Positions 46,001 to 64,000 of a stretch of DNA of 64,000 nucleotides are shown here, piece after piece. The notes beneath the pieces are model-generated. The model saw only the letters and a program-made list of their open reading frames with translations, was not told the DNA's origin and searched no databases. Made by a program: the position numbers and the translations under genes. The stretch is from Syngnathus acus (lineage: Eukaryota > Chordata > Actinopteri > Syngnathiformes > Syngnathidae). The stretch covers positions 4,776,001 through 4,840,000 of the forward strand of contig NC_051107.1 in assembly GCF_901709675.1 (NCBI RefSeq). Direction: 5' to 3'. Numbering within the stretch: position 1 is the first letter of the stretch; every line of letters begins with the position of its first letter.

Positions 46001-49000
46001 TTAGGATGCACCTGTCACAATGAGGGCGGAAGGAAAATCAGCATTTTTTTTTTTTGCCGACAGTCGTATTAGCTCGCTTTATATTGGCCGTTTTCTATCG
46101 CACGGCCGCGGCATGAAGCGTGTGGGTTGCCGGTGATGATAAGCGCTCGCTTCACCTGTGGCCGCGTGTCACAAGCCCGCCTCCATATCAGCTGGGAGGA
46201 AGGTGACTGAGGATGACAAGCAGCCAAATGACTTTTTTACCTGCAGCCCATTTCTGAGCCGAGACAAATAATGTCGACAAATAGGACGGCGGAGACGGCG
46301 CTCGGCGATGCGGTCGACCTTCAAGCGCGCACGCTAATGCCTCACTGCGTGATGGGGCTGTCAGACGCTTCACGCTCGGCCTTATTTACCTCATCACAAA
46401 GGTACCGTTTGTTTCGCAACAATCCAAATATGATGAAACGCATCGTGAAATGGCCGACGTGCAAGAAAATGCCAAAACCAAACCAATGAAGTAGTTGACA
46501 AAAAAATAGACAATATCTGTTCTCTAAACTTCAACAAGATATAATATAGATAAAGATACAACATTTCATTTTTTTTCTTGATGTATTATGTGCCACAAAT
46601 GGCCCCCAGGCCTCACTTTGAACACCATAGATTCAGCCCCTGTGGACTTTTAAGACCACTCACCTCAATTATGTCCATCCAGTCTTCATCACTCTCCAAT
46701 TAAAATGACCACTAGACTCACCAAGACAGACAAGGGAACAATACAGCTAATCAATTCTGCATGTGCTGATTAAATTTAAATACAGAGGTCAAGAGCACTC
46801 ATTATTTGTCGTAAAATATTTAAATTAAGTTAATATTTTATACAGCCGTATATGAATTAATTCTAACGGGAAATATTTTCATGGAATAAAGTGCGTTAGT
46901 AGCCAGTCTGGCGAGGAGTTGCATTTTTAATTTGTCTGTGCAGAGGCTTTTTGCATCCCAGGTTGCCTCCGTGTCAGTGTGACTCATAAAGGGCAGCCAC
47001 TACAATAAAAATAACATAAGCGTTTCCACGAGGCAAAGGGCTGTGTTGTTGCTGCACATTTTCTCCATATGCTCTTCGGTTTCCACGCTCTGTAAGTCTT
47101 GTGGCCCTTCTATGTGTCCATTGGGTGAGGATGATGAAGTAGCTTGCCAATATTGCATAAGATACACAAAACATCATTCGAGGTTTGCCATTCTTCTCAA
47201 CATTTTACAAATGCAAAAAATTGGAAGAAGATGTTTGAATATCCTTATCAAAATTTAATTATTCGTCCGATTATACTGGCTGGCCGATTTGCTTCGATTT
47301 TACGTTTGAACTGAAAAAATCTAAAGACTATTTAATGACTCAATTTCCACGATCAATTACAAACCTGATCTCCAAAGGTGTCACGTGAAATTCATGATGG
47401 ATAGTCTGAAAATTTTGGACTCCTGCATACATTGATAAGACGAGCCACGCACGGATAGCAGTCGGGCGAGTCTCCGATTAGTTCTGCTCCAGAAACGCGG
47501 AGAGTGACGAGCTAATCGGCGGCGTGTCGGCGCTGAGCGAAGTCCTCCGAGGAGCCCGGAAGACAGATCGATGATCCGTGGGCCCGCGGACGGCAGGTGA
47601 TGCGCGGCGCCGTCGAAAAACAATGCCAACATGACGCATGGAGTCACGCGGCGCCCGGGACGAATCGAGTGGCGTCTAATGACACGATCAAGCCGCGGTC
47701 GGAGATAACCCGCCTTGTCTCGGCGGGTTGTTTGACGTCGTCCGCGTGTTGCGTGTTGATAAACACTCGCTCGTTGATAAAGGTCAAATCGACACTCCGA
47801 ATGTGTAAAAGAGAATTGGGTGCGCCCGAAGGTGTTCCGCGAGGAAACCCATGTGTTTGCATCGCAAGGCTGCTACCAAAACTCCGCTAGCTAGCTAGCA
47901 ATGTCCATTTGCTTGAATATACCCTAATCTTAGCCTTGGCTATAAAGTTCAGATGAATACCACAACTTGACCCCGGAGTAAGAAGTCGAATCCATTTAAA
48001 GTCAGCTCTTTCGGCTGATTCCCTAACAGAAGTCAAACTGACGGTTTTTTTTTCCAGGGCAGCCTCGAGGGAGAACGACTTTCTCTTGTCCAGCGCGGCG
48101 GTCAAGCTCTAGGGGGTTCTGTTGTGCTTTTTCCCGTTGACTGGATTAGTTGTGCATTTTGCAAGAGTCTGCAAGACACGCCGCGTAGTTCCCCTCAGGG
48201 GGCCACCGCTACGAAGGGCACGGGCTCCTCCGTTTTGAACCTTTATGCAGGCACATCTCCGACTGCCTGCCTACGCCGGCCGGGCTCTTTGAACTCAACC
48301 GGAGCCGGGCCGAACAAATGAAGTTCAAAGCGGCGTCGACTTATGGCAGCGCGCTGTAACAACAGTGTTGATTTAAAGCCGAAGTTCACCCTGCCCTTCC
48401 CCTCGCCCGACACGTTTCCCGCTTCAGACCAATTTACATGCCGCCGGTGATTTCCGCACAATGTCTTGTCTCTCGTCGGGATGGATTTACACTATGGCCA
48501 TTTCTTTCTAATCGTCTTTCCTTACCTGTCCTTGGATAACCCACTGCCCCCTCTCCCTCCTCCTTCCAGATCTCGGCTGAGCGACTCGTTGAGATGGACG
48601 TAATGAGACAGGTCCACGCGGGCCGAGCCGTAAACAAGGAGAAAGAGAAATCAGGTGAGGGGACACGGCGGCTCCCGAGACGCCCGACGTCATTTTCACC
48701 GTCCAAATTCCATTTTACCGTCGGTCGGCTCTCGTTTGCTTTCTCGCCATTTTTCGTTTTTGTTTGTTTTCAGGCCTGTCTTCATTTGACCTAAGATGCA
48801 AGTTTGATCATCCCGGTGAGTCATATTTTAGATTTGAGTCCACGACCTCTGTTTTAGTATCACACCAGAATGAAAGTTAATGTCAGAAAACAGAATTGCT
48901 TCATCCCACATGCCTCTTATTATGATTACTTTGAGATTTCATTTCACGATAGGGCAAAGTAAAAGCGGAACCAAAATAATCACATTGATTCAAGTTTTGA

Positions 49001-52000
49001 AATTAGATTTGGGCTGTGGGCCTATATGATTAGGTCAGCCCGACTTGATTCCGTGATGCTATAACCAATGTTGTCTTGTCCCAACTGTGCTTTCAAATTT
49101 GTTGTCAGGCTACATTTGATATCATTTTGTTAAGTACGACCAATATTTTGACGAGTCCTTTTACTTTCCCCCTACATGTGCTAGAACCGAGGTCCAAATC
49201 AATGCGTCCCGCCAGACCATTTCTTAAAACATCAACTTCTGCCGTGATTACTTCTGCGAATCAATTAGGCCGCTGCGTAATTGAGTGGCTATGAGGTCAT
49301 GATACTTTTTCAGCTTTGGCGGCCAGTCCTCTGTGGAAGTTAGCATGAAGGCTGCGATCGATTCAATGGATTCAGATTTATGTTATCGGGGCCTCTCCGA
49401 AGGTAAACAGATTTGAAAGTTGGCGTCGATGCGCGGCGCACATAAAGTGAAACGTCTCGCCAGTTGAAAATCTCCATTGATTTCCGAGCCGGGATATTTG
49501 CCGATATCGTAGCGGACCATCGTGAAATATTTACATGAGCTGTTTGTGCCTTATTTTTGCACTCTTTTGCCTTCTTGTATTGCGAAATCATTTGGAAATG
49601 AACAACCCCCCCCCACCCAGCTACGCGTGACATTGAGAATATCATTGCAATTAGCGGCCCTTTTTCCCCGAGGTTCATTATTACATTGGAGCTCCATTAT
49701 TAGTGGTGTTCCCTTGCAGGCATTTCTTTACTTGCTTTTTCACACTGCGCCCGTGACGCTTGCGGATTGATACGTTACAGCAACCTGCCGTTTGCGGCTT
49801 CCGACTTGCATCGGCCGCACGAATCACCTTTGCAACAATGGCGCTAACAATCCGCCGTAAAAGGTTAGCGGGGTGAAGAGAAGTGCCATGTTCTTTTATG
49901 TCCTAAAAATACAAATACAAGACGTAATTAGGGGGAATAACAATAGCCGTGATAACCTAGCCACCGGGGGCCGTTGTCTGGAGCTCGCTCAGAGAGCCTC
50001 GGTCGCACTTACTTTTCGGAGTTCCTGCAGCCGTCCGCAAATGAGGTTCATGTGTTCATTAGCATAGCGCTACTTTGTGTGTGTGTCGCGAGCAACAGTT
50101 TCAGGCCCACTAATTGGACAGTATGCCACGCAATTTTTAGCCTTCTTAGTTTGTCAAAGCTTTTGCTGCACCCACTCCCAAGTGCAGCACTGAGCCTGGA
50201 CTCTAATTGGTCCGGCTTAGAATTGAAGGCAATTGGCTAAAACGAGCAATCGGCCGGTGTCGTGTGTGCGTGTTACAAAGTTGTCGTCATCGTTAAGGAG
50301 CAGGAAAAATAAGAAGCACGAACAAAATGGTGGCGCCCTTTGTTAGCTTTCAACGTGTCTTCTACACAGCTGCCTCCTGCTTATTTATTTATTTATTTAC
50401 TTCAATTTAGCGTTGTAAAAAGTGTTTGTGAACATTTTGGGTTTCGGCCTTGAGACAACTTTTGTTGAGAGTTGAGGCAGTCTCGCTAAAAACCGACAGC
50501 AATCTTCGGCAGCACGCTCCGTGGCCTCGCCAAGCGCATACGCCGGGTTGTTAAAATCTCCCCAAATAAAGTGCTAGTTGGCTTTCCCCTGACATTTGTT
50601 TTTTTTTTTACGCCAACATGGCTTGGTCTTTTGGAACTGTTTGTAAAATATGACATATATGAACTACTGTATATCACGTCGCGTGCAATTGAACCAACCG
50701 ACTGATCTTGACAATAAGCAAGTCTTTGTTGCTTACCGATCGTCAGCCCCCGTAAGATTTACATACCCCCCAACCCCCCCACCCTCCTCGTTTCTGCAAA
50801 GACAAAGCTAATTTCCTCAGCCTCTGTCAAACAATGTTTTCACTGGCTGCCACTGTTTAATTAAGACGAGGTGAGCAACACACAAGCACGAACGCCCGCT
50901 CCGGCTGAATTAAGGAACTCCTCCGCGGGGACTTCATTCGTTTCGGGAGCCTCGCGTGGGCGGAAGAAGAGAAGGCGATACGTTCGCCAGAGAAATGTAC
51001 AGTGCTCCACCAACACACGGATCACCCCGAGGGAGTTGAGGCAAAGAATTCCTCCTGGAATTTTCTCTTTTAGTCTCTTGCTCTCTTGCTTTATTGCGAC
51101 ACCTCCCCCCCCCCCCCCCCCCCTCCTTTCTTCCGCTCTCATTTTGGTCATGGTAATTCATCATGGAATATCAAAACCGTTCAAAGCCGCCGCATAGAAA
51201 TGAAGGCTCGGGAGCTTGGGAATAATTGCTTTCTGTGAGGTGCCAGCGTACTTATTGAACCCTCTTGACTCCCTGTCCCGTTCAGCGGCAGCACGGATGA
51301 TAAAGAGACAAGGAAATATTGTACTTGCTGTATTTTACTTAATGCCATATTATGGAATCATTTTGCTTGAGCACCAGCATGCACCGATCTCAACCAGAAT
51401 CCAAGCCGGTTGCTGCGACTTGAATAAGAAAAAAAAACACCCCACATGCTCTCTCCCCTGCGGCGATGACTTCGTCTGCCTTCGCTCAAAATAAAGACGG
51501 TGTTGGACCTGAGAGATCCTCAGTGACTCCAGAGCGCCAGCGGCTCGGAACACCATCTGTGAGAGGCTCGGAATCTTCCCGTTGCCTTCCCGTTGCCCCC
51601 GTGCGGATCACACAAAGCACTCCCGCACCGACTCTTCCGGTCCACAGATCCGACTGACTTTGCAAGTCATGGCAATCCGTCCTCGGAATATTGCCGTGTT
51701 TACCAAGCTCAGACTGGAAGTGAGCGTGTTCGTTTCTGTCAGTCAGGCCTGGGAAATAATTTGTAACAAACTAAAATAATAATATATTAAAAATACAGTA
51801 GTTAAAAAACGAGCAATGAATAGATACCAGGTGATCCTGCTGTGTGCTCTTTGGCCTTTTAGGGGCAGTGTGGTGCTTGCATTAAATGACAGTAGAAGAA
51901 GGTAGTTGCGATTAAGCTTTATGAATGTAACTTTTTTTATATTATTGAGTTTCCATAGTGTTTGCGTGAGAATATTCATTATTGGATGGAATATCTTTCT

Positions 52001-52135
52001 TAGGACACAATGCTAAATTTGTATCATCATGTCATTGGGATTGACTGCTAGCATTAGCATCGGTGTCTGTCTTCTTGTTAAATACAAGGTGTAAATTTCG
52101 ATTAATTGCCCAGCTCGAAGAATAAAATACCAACA

Positions 52136-52237
52136 ATTCGCTCTGATAAAATGACACCTTCATTTCTTTGTTCCCTCCGACTTGCCATTCGCTCTGACAT
52201 CATGACACCTTCATTTCTTTGTTTCCTCCGACTTGTC
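52136..52237. repeat. 51-bp tandem duplication
   Basis: Two adjacent copies (52136-52186 and 52187-52237) share ATTCGCTCTGA...ATGACACCTTCATTTC and differ at a few bases. A partial third start may follow. Confidence 0.85.
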
Positions 52238-52798
52238 GCCATCCGCTCAACCTGAACTCGACACGCGCTCACTCCCAAAAGCAGCCGGGCGTCGTCCGAA
52301 TAGAGATGTAGAAGATTGCGCGGCCTTAGGAACAAAAGAAGAGTCCAAGTCGGCGCGAGCTTAAGCGAATCCGCGAGATTAGAGCCGCCTTCCCCGGCAT
52401 CTTTCGGCACACATGTGAGGCCTCCGCGCGGGATCAACCGCAAAGTTCTAATCGAGGCTGGAGAACTTTTCCACTGCCGGTTTGCGAGGGGGTTTGAGTG
52501 GGCGGGTAGGTGGGGCACCGAAGAACTTTCCCTGAACTCTCCCCGGCTTTGTGTCTCCTACTTTCATCTCAGGTCACTGTCAGTAGAGGGTTTATCTTGT
52601 TAAAAGCGCGCCGTAGATGAAACGGGGTCTGTTGCGGCAAACTCGGGGTCGCACCGGGGCTAGCTTTTCTTCTTCGTATACCGTTTAAAGGCGGGTTCCT
52701 CTTTGTGCGTGGCGCAGAAGCACCGTCACCCGTCGCTGGCTAATTGAAAGTGGGGAACTCTAGGTTGCAAAAAGAGTCAGAGTAAAAATAACTCAATA

Positions 52799-52819
52799 AA
52801 ATAATAATAATAATAATAA
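52799..52819. repeat. (AAT)n microsatellite
   Basis: Six to seven AAT units inside a longer A/T-rich stretch. Confidence 0.85.
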
Positions 52820-54204
52820 GTAAATAAAATAATTACAAAAATTACATTTATTATTATCACGGAGCCATCTTTTGCTTCACCAGCAATATTTTTCCCTCTT
52901 GTGTTCCTTTTTGCAATTACACGACAACGTTCATTTCCATGATTGTTCGCTAGGAACAATTTAGCGCCGCGTTTGGATCGGTCCGATAAAAGACGCTGTC
53001 AGGAAACAAAAAAGGCTGACTATAGCGATAAAAGCCACATTTGTTCATTTGTGATGCGCCTTCACAAATGCGCCAGTTATTAAAATGGCTTGCTTTCATA
53101 CAAAAGCCTGTTTCCTGTCTCCCCTTATTTGCTTATTGTGAGAGGGTTTCTTTTATCTGGCTAGATCCATCCCAGGTTGGCCTGATAATAAAAATGTAGC
53201 CAGCTCGGCACAATAGCAAAGCAAATGACACAGCCTGTGCTTAATCTGGCGTCTGGCAGCTCTTCTATGCGTCTCCCAGGTAGTTTTGGACGCCGCCGAT
53301 GGCTCTTTGTCACGCTAGATGTAATGCTCTGCGGCATCTAATTTGCTCTCGCTTTTAGCCGCTCCCGCTCAACTTTTTACATCACAATAGGATGAGAAAT
53401 GTGTGTCGGCGGGGCGGACAATGACGGAGACGGCTTTGAGGGGTGAAATGATTTCTGCCGACACAATGCGGGTACCAGATGCCCGTGCGTTCATTGTGCT
53501 GGCGACGCTCGGCCCGCGGGTCGCTAAACCTCGACGAACATAATGCAAAAAGCTGCTCGCTTTGACTGAAGGCAAAGATTTGAGAAGTATTAACGTGGGA
53601 TGAATTGTTCTTTTTACTCTCCCAGTCTGCTTTTCGCATTGTCAGATAGACACGACGTGGCAAGGGAGAATCGCACGCTCGCCAAGCTTGCAAAGGCAGG
53701 ACCCCCAAGTACTGGCGCAAAATGTGACGTGTATTTTTTGCCTTTTTTTGAAAACTCATTCAGAATTTACAACATGACTTCCCTGCAAAAAAATCTGTCT
53801 TTTTTTTATGAATCGTATATCTTTTTTTAATAATCGTCCGATTAATCGGTTATCAGAATGTCATTGTGCCAAATATTGGAATCATCCTCCACTAGATAGC
53901 AATTACAACTATTTGAGGGTTTTTTTCCTGCCAGGCTCCTGCCGAGTGCGGAATATATTTGACGTGTTTTGCTAAACACGCAAAACAGGCGATGCCCTGT
54001 TGTTCAATCCCTAAAAACATCAAGCTAACACTAGAGAAGAGCGCCTCTGGTGCAACATTTAAGCTCACCACTAAAATTTTGATGGCACCCACAGCAGCAG
54101 GCAACATTTTTTTTTATATTCAGTTTGACCTTTATTATTATTGTCCATGTGCACATTTTTTGATGTGATATGCAACCCTGTCATTTTTCTTTTTTTTTGT
54201 AACC

Positions 54205-54425
54205 ATAAAGTCACAGGCAGCAATAAGTCAGTCTGTAGAGATTTCGCTCGGGGACCAGACGGCGGACTTAAAATATGGAAATTGGAACAGGTTGTTGTAA
54301 AGGTGCCCGAGCACGCCCTTGAGCAAGACGCCGAATCAGAAACGGCCACAGTCGGCGTTATTTACCCTTCGACCGTAAACCCCGGCAAAGACATGACCAC
54401 CAATGAATTGAGCACTCGGCGGTAG
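54205..54425 (+). repeat. Decayed SINE-like fragment (tentative)
   Basis: The words AAGTCACAGGCAGCAA, CAGTCTGTAGAG, GTTGTTGTAAAGGTGCC and GCCCTTGAGCAAGACGCCGA resemble the body of tRNA-derived fish SINEs. The A and B boxes are not clear and the 3' tail is absent. The frame is open across the piece, but I see no protein family in it. Confidence 0.3.
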
Positions 54426-57400
54426 CGCGATTGTTTACAGTAACCCGCCACAGGGGTACCGTTAGCCGGATCTTTATTGCCTCTCCCCTATTTAATTGGA
54501 TGGCATTTTTGGATCTGCAATGTCTGCCGCTAACGTTATCCTGTAATCACAAGCCTTGATTTATTGAGCAGCACCGCCGAGTGTTGTGATGTTTAGTTAA
54601 AAGAAGATGCTAAGGGTCTCCGGTCTCATATGTCCTAGTCGTATGAACTTGTCCTCTATTTGTCTGATGCGCGTGTAATTCAAGCCAGCGTGCCGAAAGA
54701 ATGCTTGCCAGTCAGAACTCATGGGGAAAGTGTCAAATAATCCATCTCGGTGCTAATTAGAGAAAGTCTCACTTGTATCAAGCGAGAAGGACTCGATCCC
54801 GCGTATCTCCTCCGCACTCTCGGATATCGCTCGCTTATCAAATTCCCCCACCACCGAATATAACGTCCTCGAGGGCAATGACAGTTTTAGATTGAACCGT
54901 CGAAAGAGGCAACATGAAGTACGTCTCAATTTGAATGAAATACGTTTGGCACGCGGAACTCCGAAATCACGTCGCCGAATGAAATCGAAATAATTATTCA
55001 CCTTCGACGGTCGCTTCTATCGTCAATAAAAACTCCCATTGTTGCATCTCGCAATTCCCTGAAATTAAACTACCGTGGCGTTATAGCGCGCCCGTAATGA
55101 AATTTCTTTTCCCAGAGAATCGATGAGCTTCCCCCGCCCCTCCCTCGGTAGCCTTTGTAATTACGAAAGCCTCATTAGATTAGCGCAACGTGGAACATAT
55201 GGTAAGAGAGGAAATTCTTTTTGATGCTCTTTTCTAATGACTGCCCAGGGGATTAAAAAAAATGAGATAATGGCGTGCCTTTACTTAATTTGGATGTCGA
55301 CGTTTGTCTTGTATTTAAATACAATCATTTAATTCAGGCCCACCGCCTTAAGCCGCTCGCATGCTATGCTACCGACTGAGCTCTTCGCTTCTGCCGCTGC
55401 TAAGCTAATGCCCGTGCTTTCAATTTGGGATACGCACCGAAAATGTGAATTTGATTTGTTCTTTACTAGTCTTTTGAAATTTCACCTATAAAGGCTTTTA
55501 AAGTTCATTTCAGCCGAAAGCCGAAAATCCCTAACCTTTTCTGAGAGGCGTAGATAAGGCAGCCGAAATTCAATCGCAATACGAAACAATCCATGAATGC
55601 GTGAAAAGTCAAACTTGCCAGGAGGGATTGTTCAAAATCATCCAATACCGCTAGTAACGCTAATTTGTGTGCTTTTGAATTGACCAGGGTCGTTGTTAAT
55701 TTAGCGTTTGATTGAAAAGAGCATTAAAAAAAAAAAAGCCCCCCCCCCCCCTTCAATATGGCCGTGCACCTGCAGGCAAAACAACCTGCTGCGGCTAAAC
55801 TAGAAAGCTATTTGTTTTCAAAATGAAGCCCTTTCACCGCTTCATCAGCGAGTCATTTCAGAGCGCTTTTCAGGAGGATCAATGTGCCCTCTGGGGACAA
55901 ACCCAAAAAAAAATCAAGTCATTTTTCAAAGGATTGATTCATTTTTAAAGAAAATATTGGGCTCACGGGAGGTCAATGTGACACTGACAGGATGGCGCTC
56001 CGCCGGTGGAAGGCAGACAATTTCCGGCGGAGAAACTCGGATACAGCCCGGGATGATAGTGTGTGCATTTCAAATCGACTCACTCCCATCCAAGCGGCGG
56101 TGGCGCGGCGGCGGCAGACGTTTTTTTTTTTTTTTTTCTTTTTTCCTGAAGAGCTGCAAACCTCCAGATTTGATATCATGGGTGTCCCCTCAGAGGTGAC
56201 AAGCTGGTAAAGCTCGGGCTGTTTGCCGTGACAGCCATGCAGCTGATTGAACTCAACCGCATCATCCCCGGGATTCTTCTGCAGCTGTCAAAAGTCGCGC
56301 GTCCGACTTCCAATTTCACAAGAGGCACGACGCGTGCGCTATTTTTAAATGCAGCATTTACGCGGCAATTGGCAAACACAGCAGGTGCGCCGCACAAAAA
56401 GAGGTGCGGCGGAATAAAAATAGCATTGAGGTGAAAATTACCTGAAAAATCCCGTAAAGTGAGAATAATTGGACTAATTTCTCGGTCGCTAGAATAAAAA
56501 ATTGACAATTGTAGAAAATGAGACTTCAGAATGATGGAAAATCAAGCACTTCTCTCCGTTCTCAAATTAAACCACATAGCAGCATATTACTGGACAAATC
56601 GAATAAAAATAATTAATTCTAGTCATGGAATATAGACAGTTCTTATTTTTCAGCCAACGATAATCATAACACTCGCATCTCGAATATGTAAAACAATAGT
56701 CATCAATGACACAACCACAGTTTATTACTGATGTCATCACAGACAATGTCCTATTTCGGTTGAAAACAGTCATGTAAATGTTGATCACTCTGGATTTTTT
56801 TTTTTCTTCACTAGTCAAATTTCAGACGGGGATCTGATATAGAACACATTAAAAAAAAAAAAATCGCAGAAGCTGCCAGAAAATGTATTCTCGCAAAACA
56901 AAGGGAAAAAAAAACGACTTTCTGCTATCTGCTGCTGGCTGGTTATAAAGATTTTAGACTCAGCGATTACTCCACCGATGCGCATTTTGATTGAATTTTC
57001 TCCCCCGCTAAGTTACTTTTAAATGTAGAACGGAAACATGTCGCGTAATTACATCAAACGTTTCAGGCAGGGGCGCTTGTGAAAATCCCCCTGAATATCT
57101 GCGTCGTTTTCATCACGCTACTGACGTCTGGCCCGAGAAACAAAACCCGTAAAGGACGTATGACTCTAGAATTGAACATTTAGGCAAAGTTCACCATTGT
57201 AATCCACTACAAGCAGTTACGGCATAAGAGAGCAAATCCTTTTGTCCTCCAATCGAAATCCACTTCTATGATTGGACGTCCGATACAGTTTGTGAGGGAT
57301 TCCGTTTTTCCGAGGAGTCACGGCAGTCTATTTACAGAAAAGTCTTTTTGCATCAAGTCTCTTCTCCTTTGATTCACCTGTGGTGGGGAAAACATGACAT

Positions 57401-57429
57401 ATTAATCGAAATAAATGTAGAAAACGATT

Positions 57430-57550
57430 GAGCCGCTCCACACTGATTCGAATCGCAACACCGCTGAATCGAACCGAATCGTTACGTGTGAGAAAAATCG
57501 AACCAGTTCCGAATCGTATTACACTCGCATCGAATTGTCTTTTAGTGGAG
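57430..57550. repeat. GAATCG-rich dispersed repeat remnant
   Basis: Repeated GAATCG, AATCGAAC and AATCG words over about 120 bp resemble the termini of hAT-type nonautonomous elements common in fish genomes. No boundaries can be fixed by eye. Confidence 0.3.
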
Positions 57551-59697
57551 ACTGCAGAGATGTGTGTCGCGATAACTTACACGAGGAGCGTTGCAGATTT
57601 AAGATTCCACTTTTATTAAAAAAACATCCAAGAAGAAGTCATAAGACTTGCTGACAAAATATTGGCAAAGCGGTAAAAAAAAAAAAACAATTGACATTAT
57701 TTAACTCTTGAGGCCATTTAATATTCTTCCAGTTGACTTTCTTTATGCGCACTAAAGGGAGACGAGAGCATCATCTGAGCAGAAGGTGAAACAAACAGCG
57801 GCCTGATTGGAATTCTCATTTCCCCCTTTGCGCTTCATCTTTAAATTCTTTGAGCCACCCAAAGAGGATCGGCGGCATCGGCAGGGGTGAACTCAATGAC
57901 CCCTGTTTCGAAGGTGGGAATGTTTTCCGCGCTCGGGATAAAGATGCTGCTAAGTTGGACGCTCCCGACTTGAAGTTGCGCAGATTAAATTGCCTGTCAG
58001 GCCGTCTGAGTTGGCTGACTGGCAGCTCTTTCGCTCTCGCCAGGAAAGAACATTCCGGAGGGGAGGGGAGGGTGCAGAGCAACCTTTTGTGACGGCTCCC
58101 TCCATCGATTCAAACCTCCCATCAGAATGGCTCCAAGAAGCCATCATCCAATTTGTTAGGGAGGCCCAACTTTGCATTTTTTTTTAAATATAAATGTCAA
58201 AAGTATTTGTAGTTTTTATTCGATTATAAATGGGGCGGGGGGGGGAATGCTAAATTAATAAAAGTAAAACATTTCTCCGCCTCAATCTAGCTACTACGCA
58301 TTAAATGTTGTTTTTGTCATTTAGATCCTTAACTGTGTCTGCCACGAATGCGAGGCTAATTTGGGAGTCATTTGCAGCTAACGAAGACTAAAGGCCTAGA
58401 TGCTAATCATCAGCGTGCGCCGTGGTGTGCAAATGATTATTAAAACCACTTGCGTGAGTGTTTAAAAAAAAACACACACACACAACTATAAATACAGAAA
58501 GAAAACTCTTGTTAGCTTGTTGCGCTGTTTTAAGATGTCTGACACGTGCTAATTAAACGCATAAAAGATTCTTTCCCACCCTGTGTCTGAAGTGTGGCTG
58601 GCTTCAAGATTTAAGACAGCAGGTGTGCGGTGTGTGTTTGTGCCGTTGTGTTGCCTGCAACACCAACTGGGTTTATGATAATAAGGCACTTTTAAAGCTG
58701 CAGGCGGGATTATTAGGCCATAATATACCTGGAATGTCAGCGGGAACTGGAAAGCTGAGAAACTGCAAACTCGACTCTGTAAACACTTAACGGATGATGC
58801 GAGCGATTCAAATATACAGACGTGCAACCGCTTTTTGTGCCGCCAAGCCGTTGGCATTTTGATGGACAGGCGTAGAAGCAAATATAAGCGCAACTCATCA
58901 TTATGGTAACTGTCGTAATGACACAGTTAAGCGCAGGTCGGAGACTTTGAAAATAAGACGGTGGTGCATGAGAATCAAAATGATTGATTTTTTTATCGTG
59001 TCGCTGCTGATAATTACATATTAGTTTGCATTATTTTTGTAATCTGATTTATGACGTATTTGACTGATGACAGATTTATGACTCAGTGTTTGCGCCGCAC
59101 TGAAAATGTAAAATGTCACAAATGCTACAGCATGCTTTGCTACAGCAAAATATCTCACCTGGGGTCCCTGGTGAAGTATGTGGTTACCAAAGTTGGTCCC
59201 TATCGGCAGAAATCTTCCCCATCATTCCATGTTAATAAAAAGGAAAAAAAAAAAAGAAAAACATTAATTCAGACCTAATTATTATAATTCCAAACTTCTG
59301 CATTCTCCGCGACAAAACCCAGTATGTATCTATCCCGACATGTCACCGAATCAATAGCCCTAGGCTCCAGGCTGCCAGCTCCAGGCAGGTGTGGTGTGGA
59401 CACTTTAAATAATTAAGTACATGAAGAGAGACAAAAGCGAAGTCTATGGCTCGTCATAACACGCTGAAGGATACGGGCGTCGTGTTACAACGTTAAAAGC
59501 AGGTAATTGGAGCGAGTCGTTGGCCAGTTGAGGTGATCAAAGTGTCTTCAAAGTGCTAAGGAGACATGGCAGCCCATTGATTGGAGGCCCCCGGAGGCTC
59601 CACTGCAAACATTAGCTCGTTTTCAACCCGCCGTGGCCCCCAAGAAACACAAGAGAAGATTGTTGACTTTGTCCGAGCACGCGTAAGGTCACATTCA

Positions 59698-64000
<4,303 letters not shown>

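Noticed and set aside
47889-47901. CTAGCTAGCTAGC run as a possible regulatory palindrome
   Set aside because: A short low-complexity tetranucleotide repeat with no supporting context.
54141-54425. 94-codon plus-strand frame
   Set aside because: It spans the SINE-like fragment and has no recognisable domain; better explained as repeat sequence.

Overview
The window is teleost nuclear DNA. Four protein genes with GT-AG introns can be read, plus one tRNA gene. They match, in order and orientation, the vertebrate block ATP23(+) - LRIG3(-) - SLC16A7(+) - TAFA2(-) of human 12q14.1. Introns are short, homopolymer runs and small repeats are abundant, and there is no long retroelement ORF. This suggests a compact, percomorph-like fish genome; the species cannot be named from what I can see.

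Layout. 1-292: last codons of the penultimate exon and the whole terminal exon of atp23 (+). 293-11.5 kb: noncoding, with a tRNA-Gln(CTG) gene on the minus strand at 3313-3384. 11.53-22.02 kb: the complete lrig3 coding region on the minus strand, reconstructed as 18 exons and 1118 codons plus stop, with a GC box and a ZNF143/THAP11-like site upstream of the start. 22.0-29.4 kb: region between the divergent lrig3 and slc16a7 genes, with a CpG-rich candidate slc16a7 leader exon. 29.45-31.93 kb: the complete slc16a7 (MCT2) coding region in 4 exons, 469 residues, followed by a 3'UTR. 33.7-59.7 kb: about 26 kb without a recognisable gene, holding a MITE with perfect 20-bp terminal inverted repeats, microsatellites, a 229-bp tandem duplication packed with CCAAT and CRE motifs, and possible short exons just downstream of it. 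59.74-61.41 kb: two internal coding exons of tafa2 (minus). Its first exon lies beyond the right edge or is unrecognised, and its tiny last exon was not placed with confidence.

The genes do not form a pathway. They encode a mitochondrial protease/assembly factor (atp23), a single-pass LRR/Ig receptor regulator (lrig3), a proton-linked monocarboxylate carrier (slc16a7) and a secreted cysteine-rich neurokine (tafa2). What holds the block together is more likely shared regulation or structure. CTCF-like motifs read by eye are forward to the left of slc16a7 and reverse to its right. Apart from the coding exons and the tRNA, most calls are motif-level readings that need alignment or expression data.
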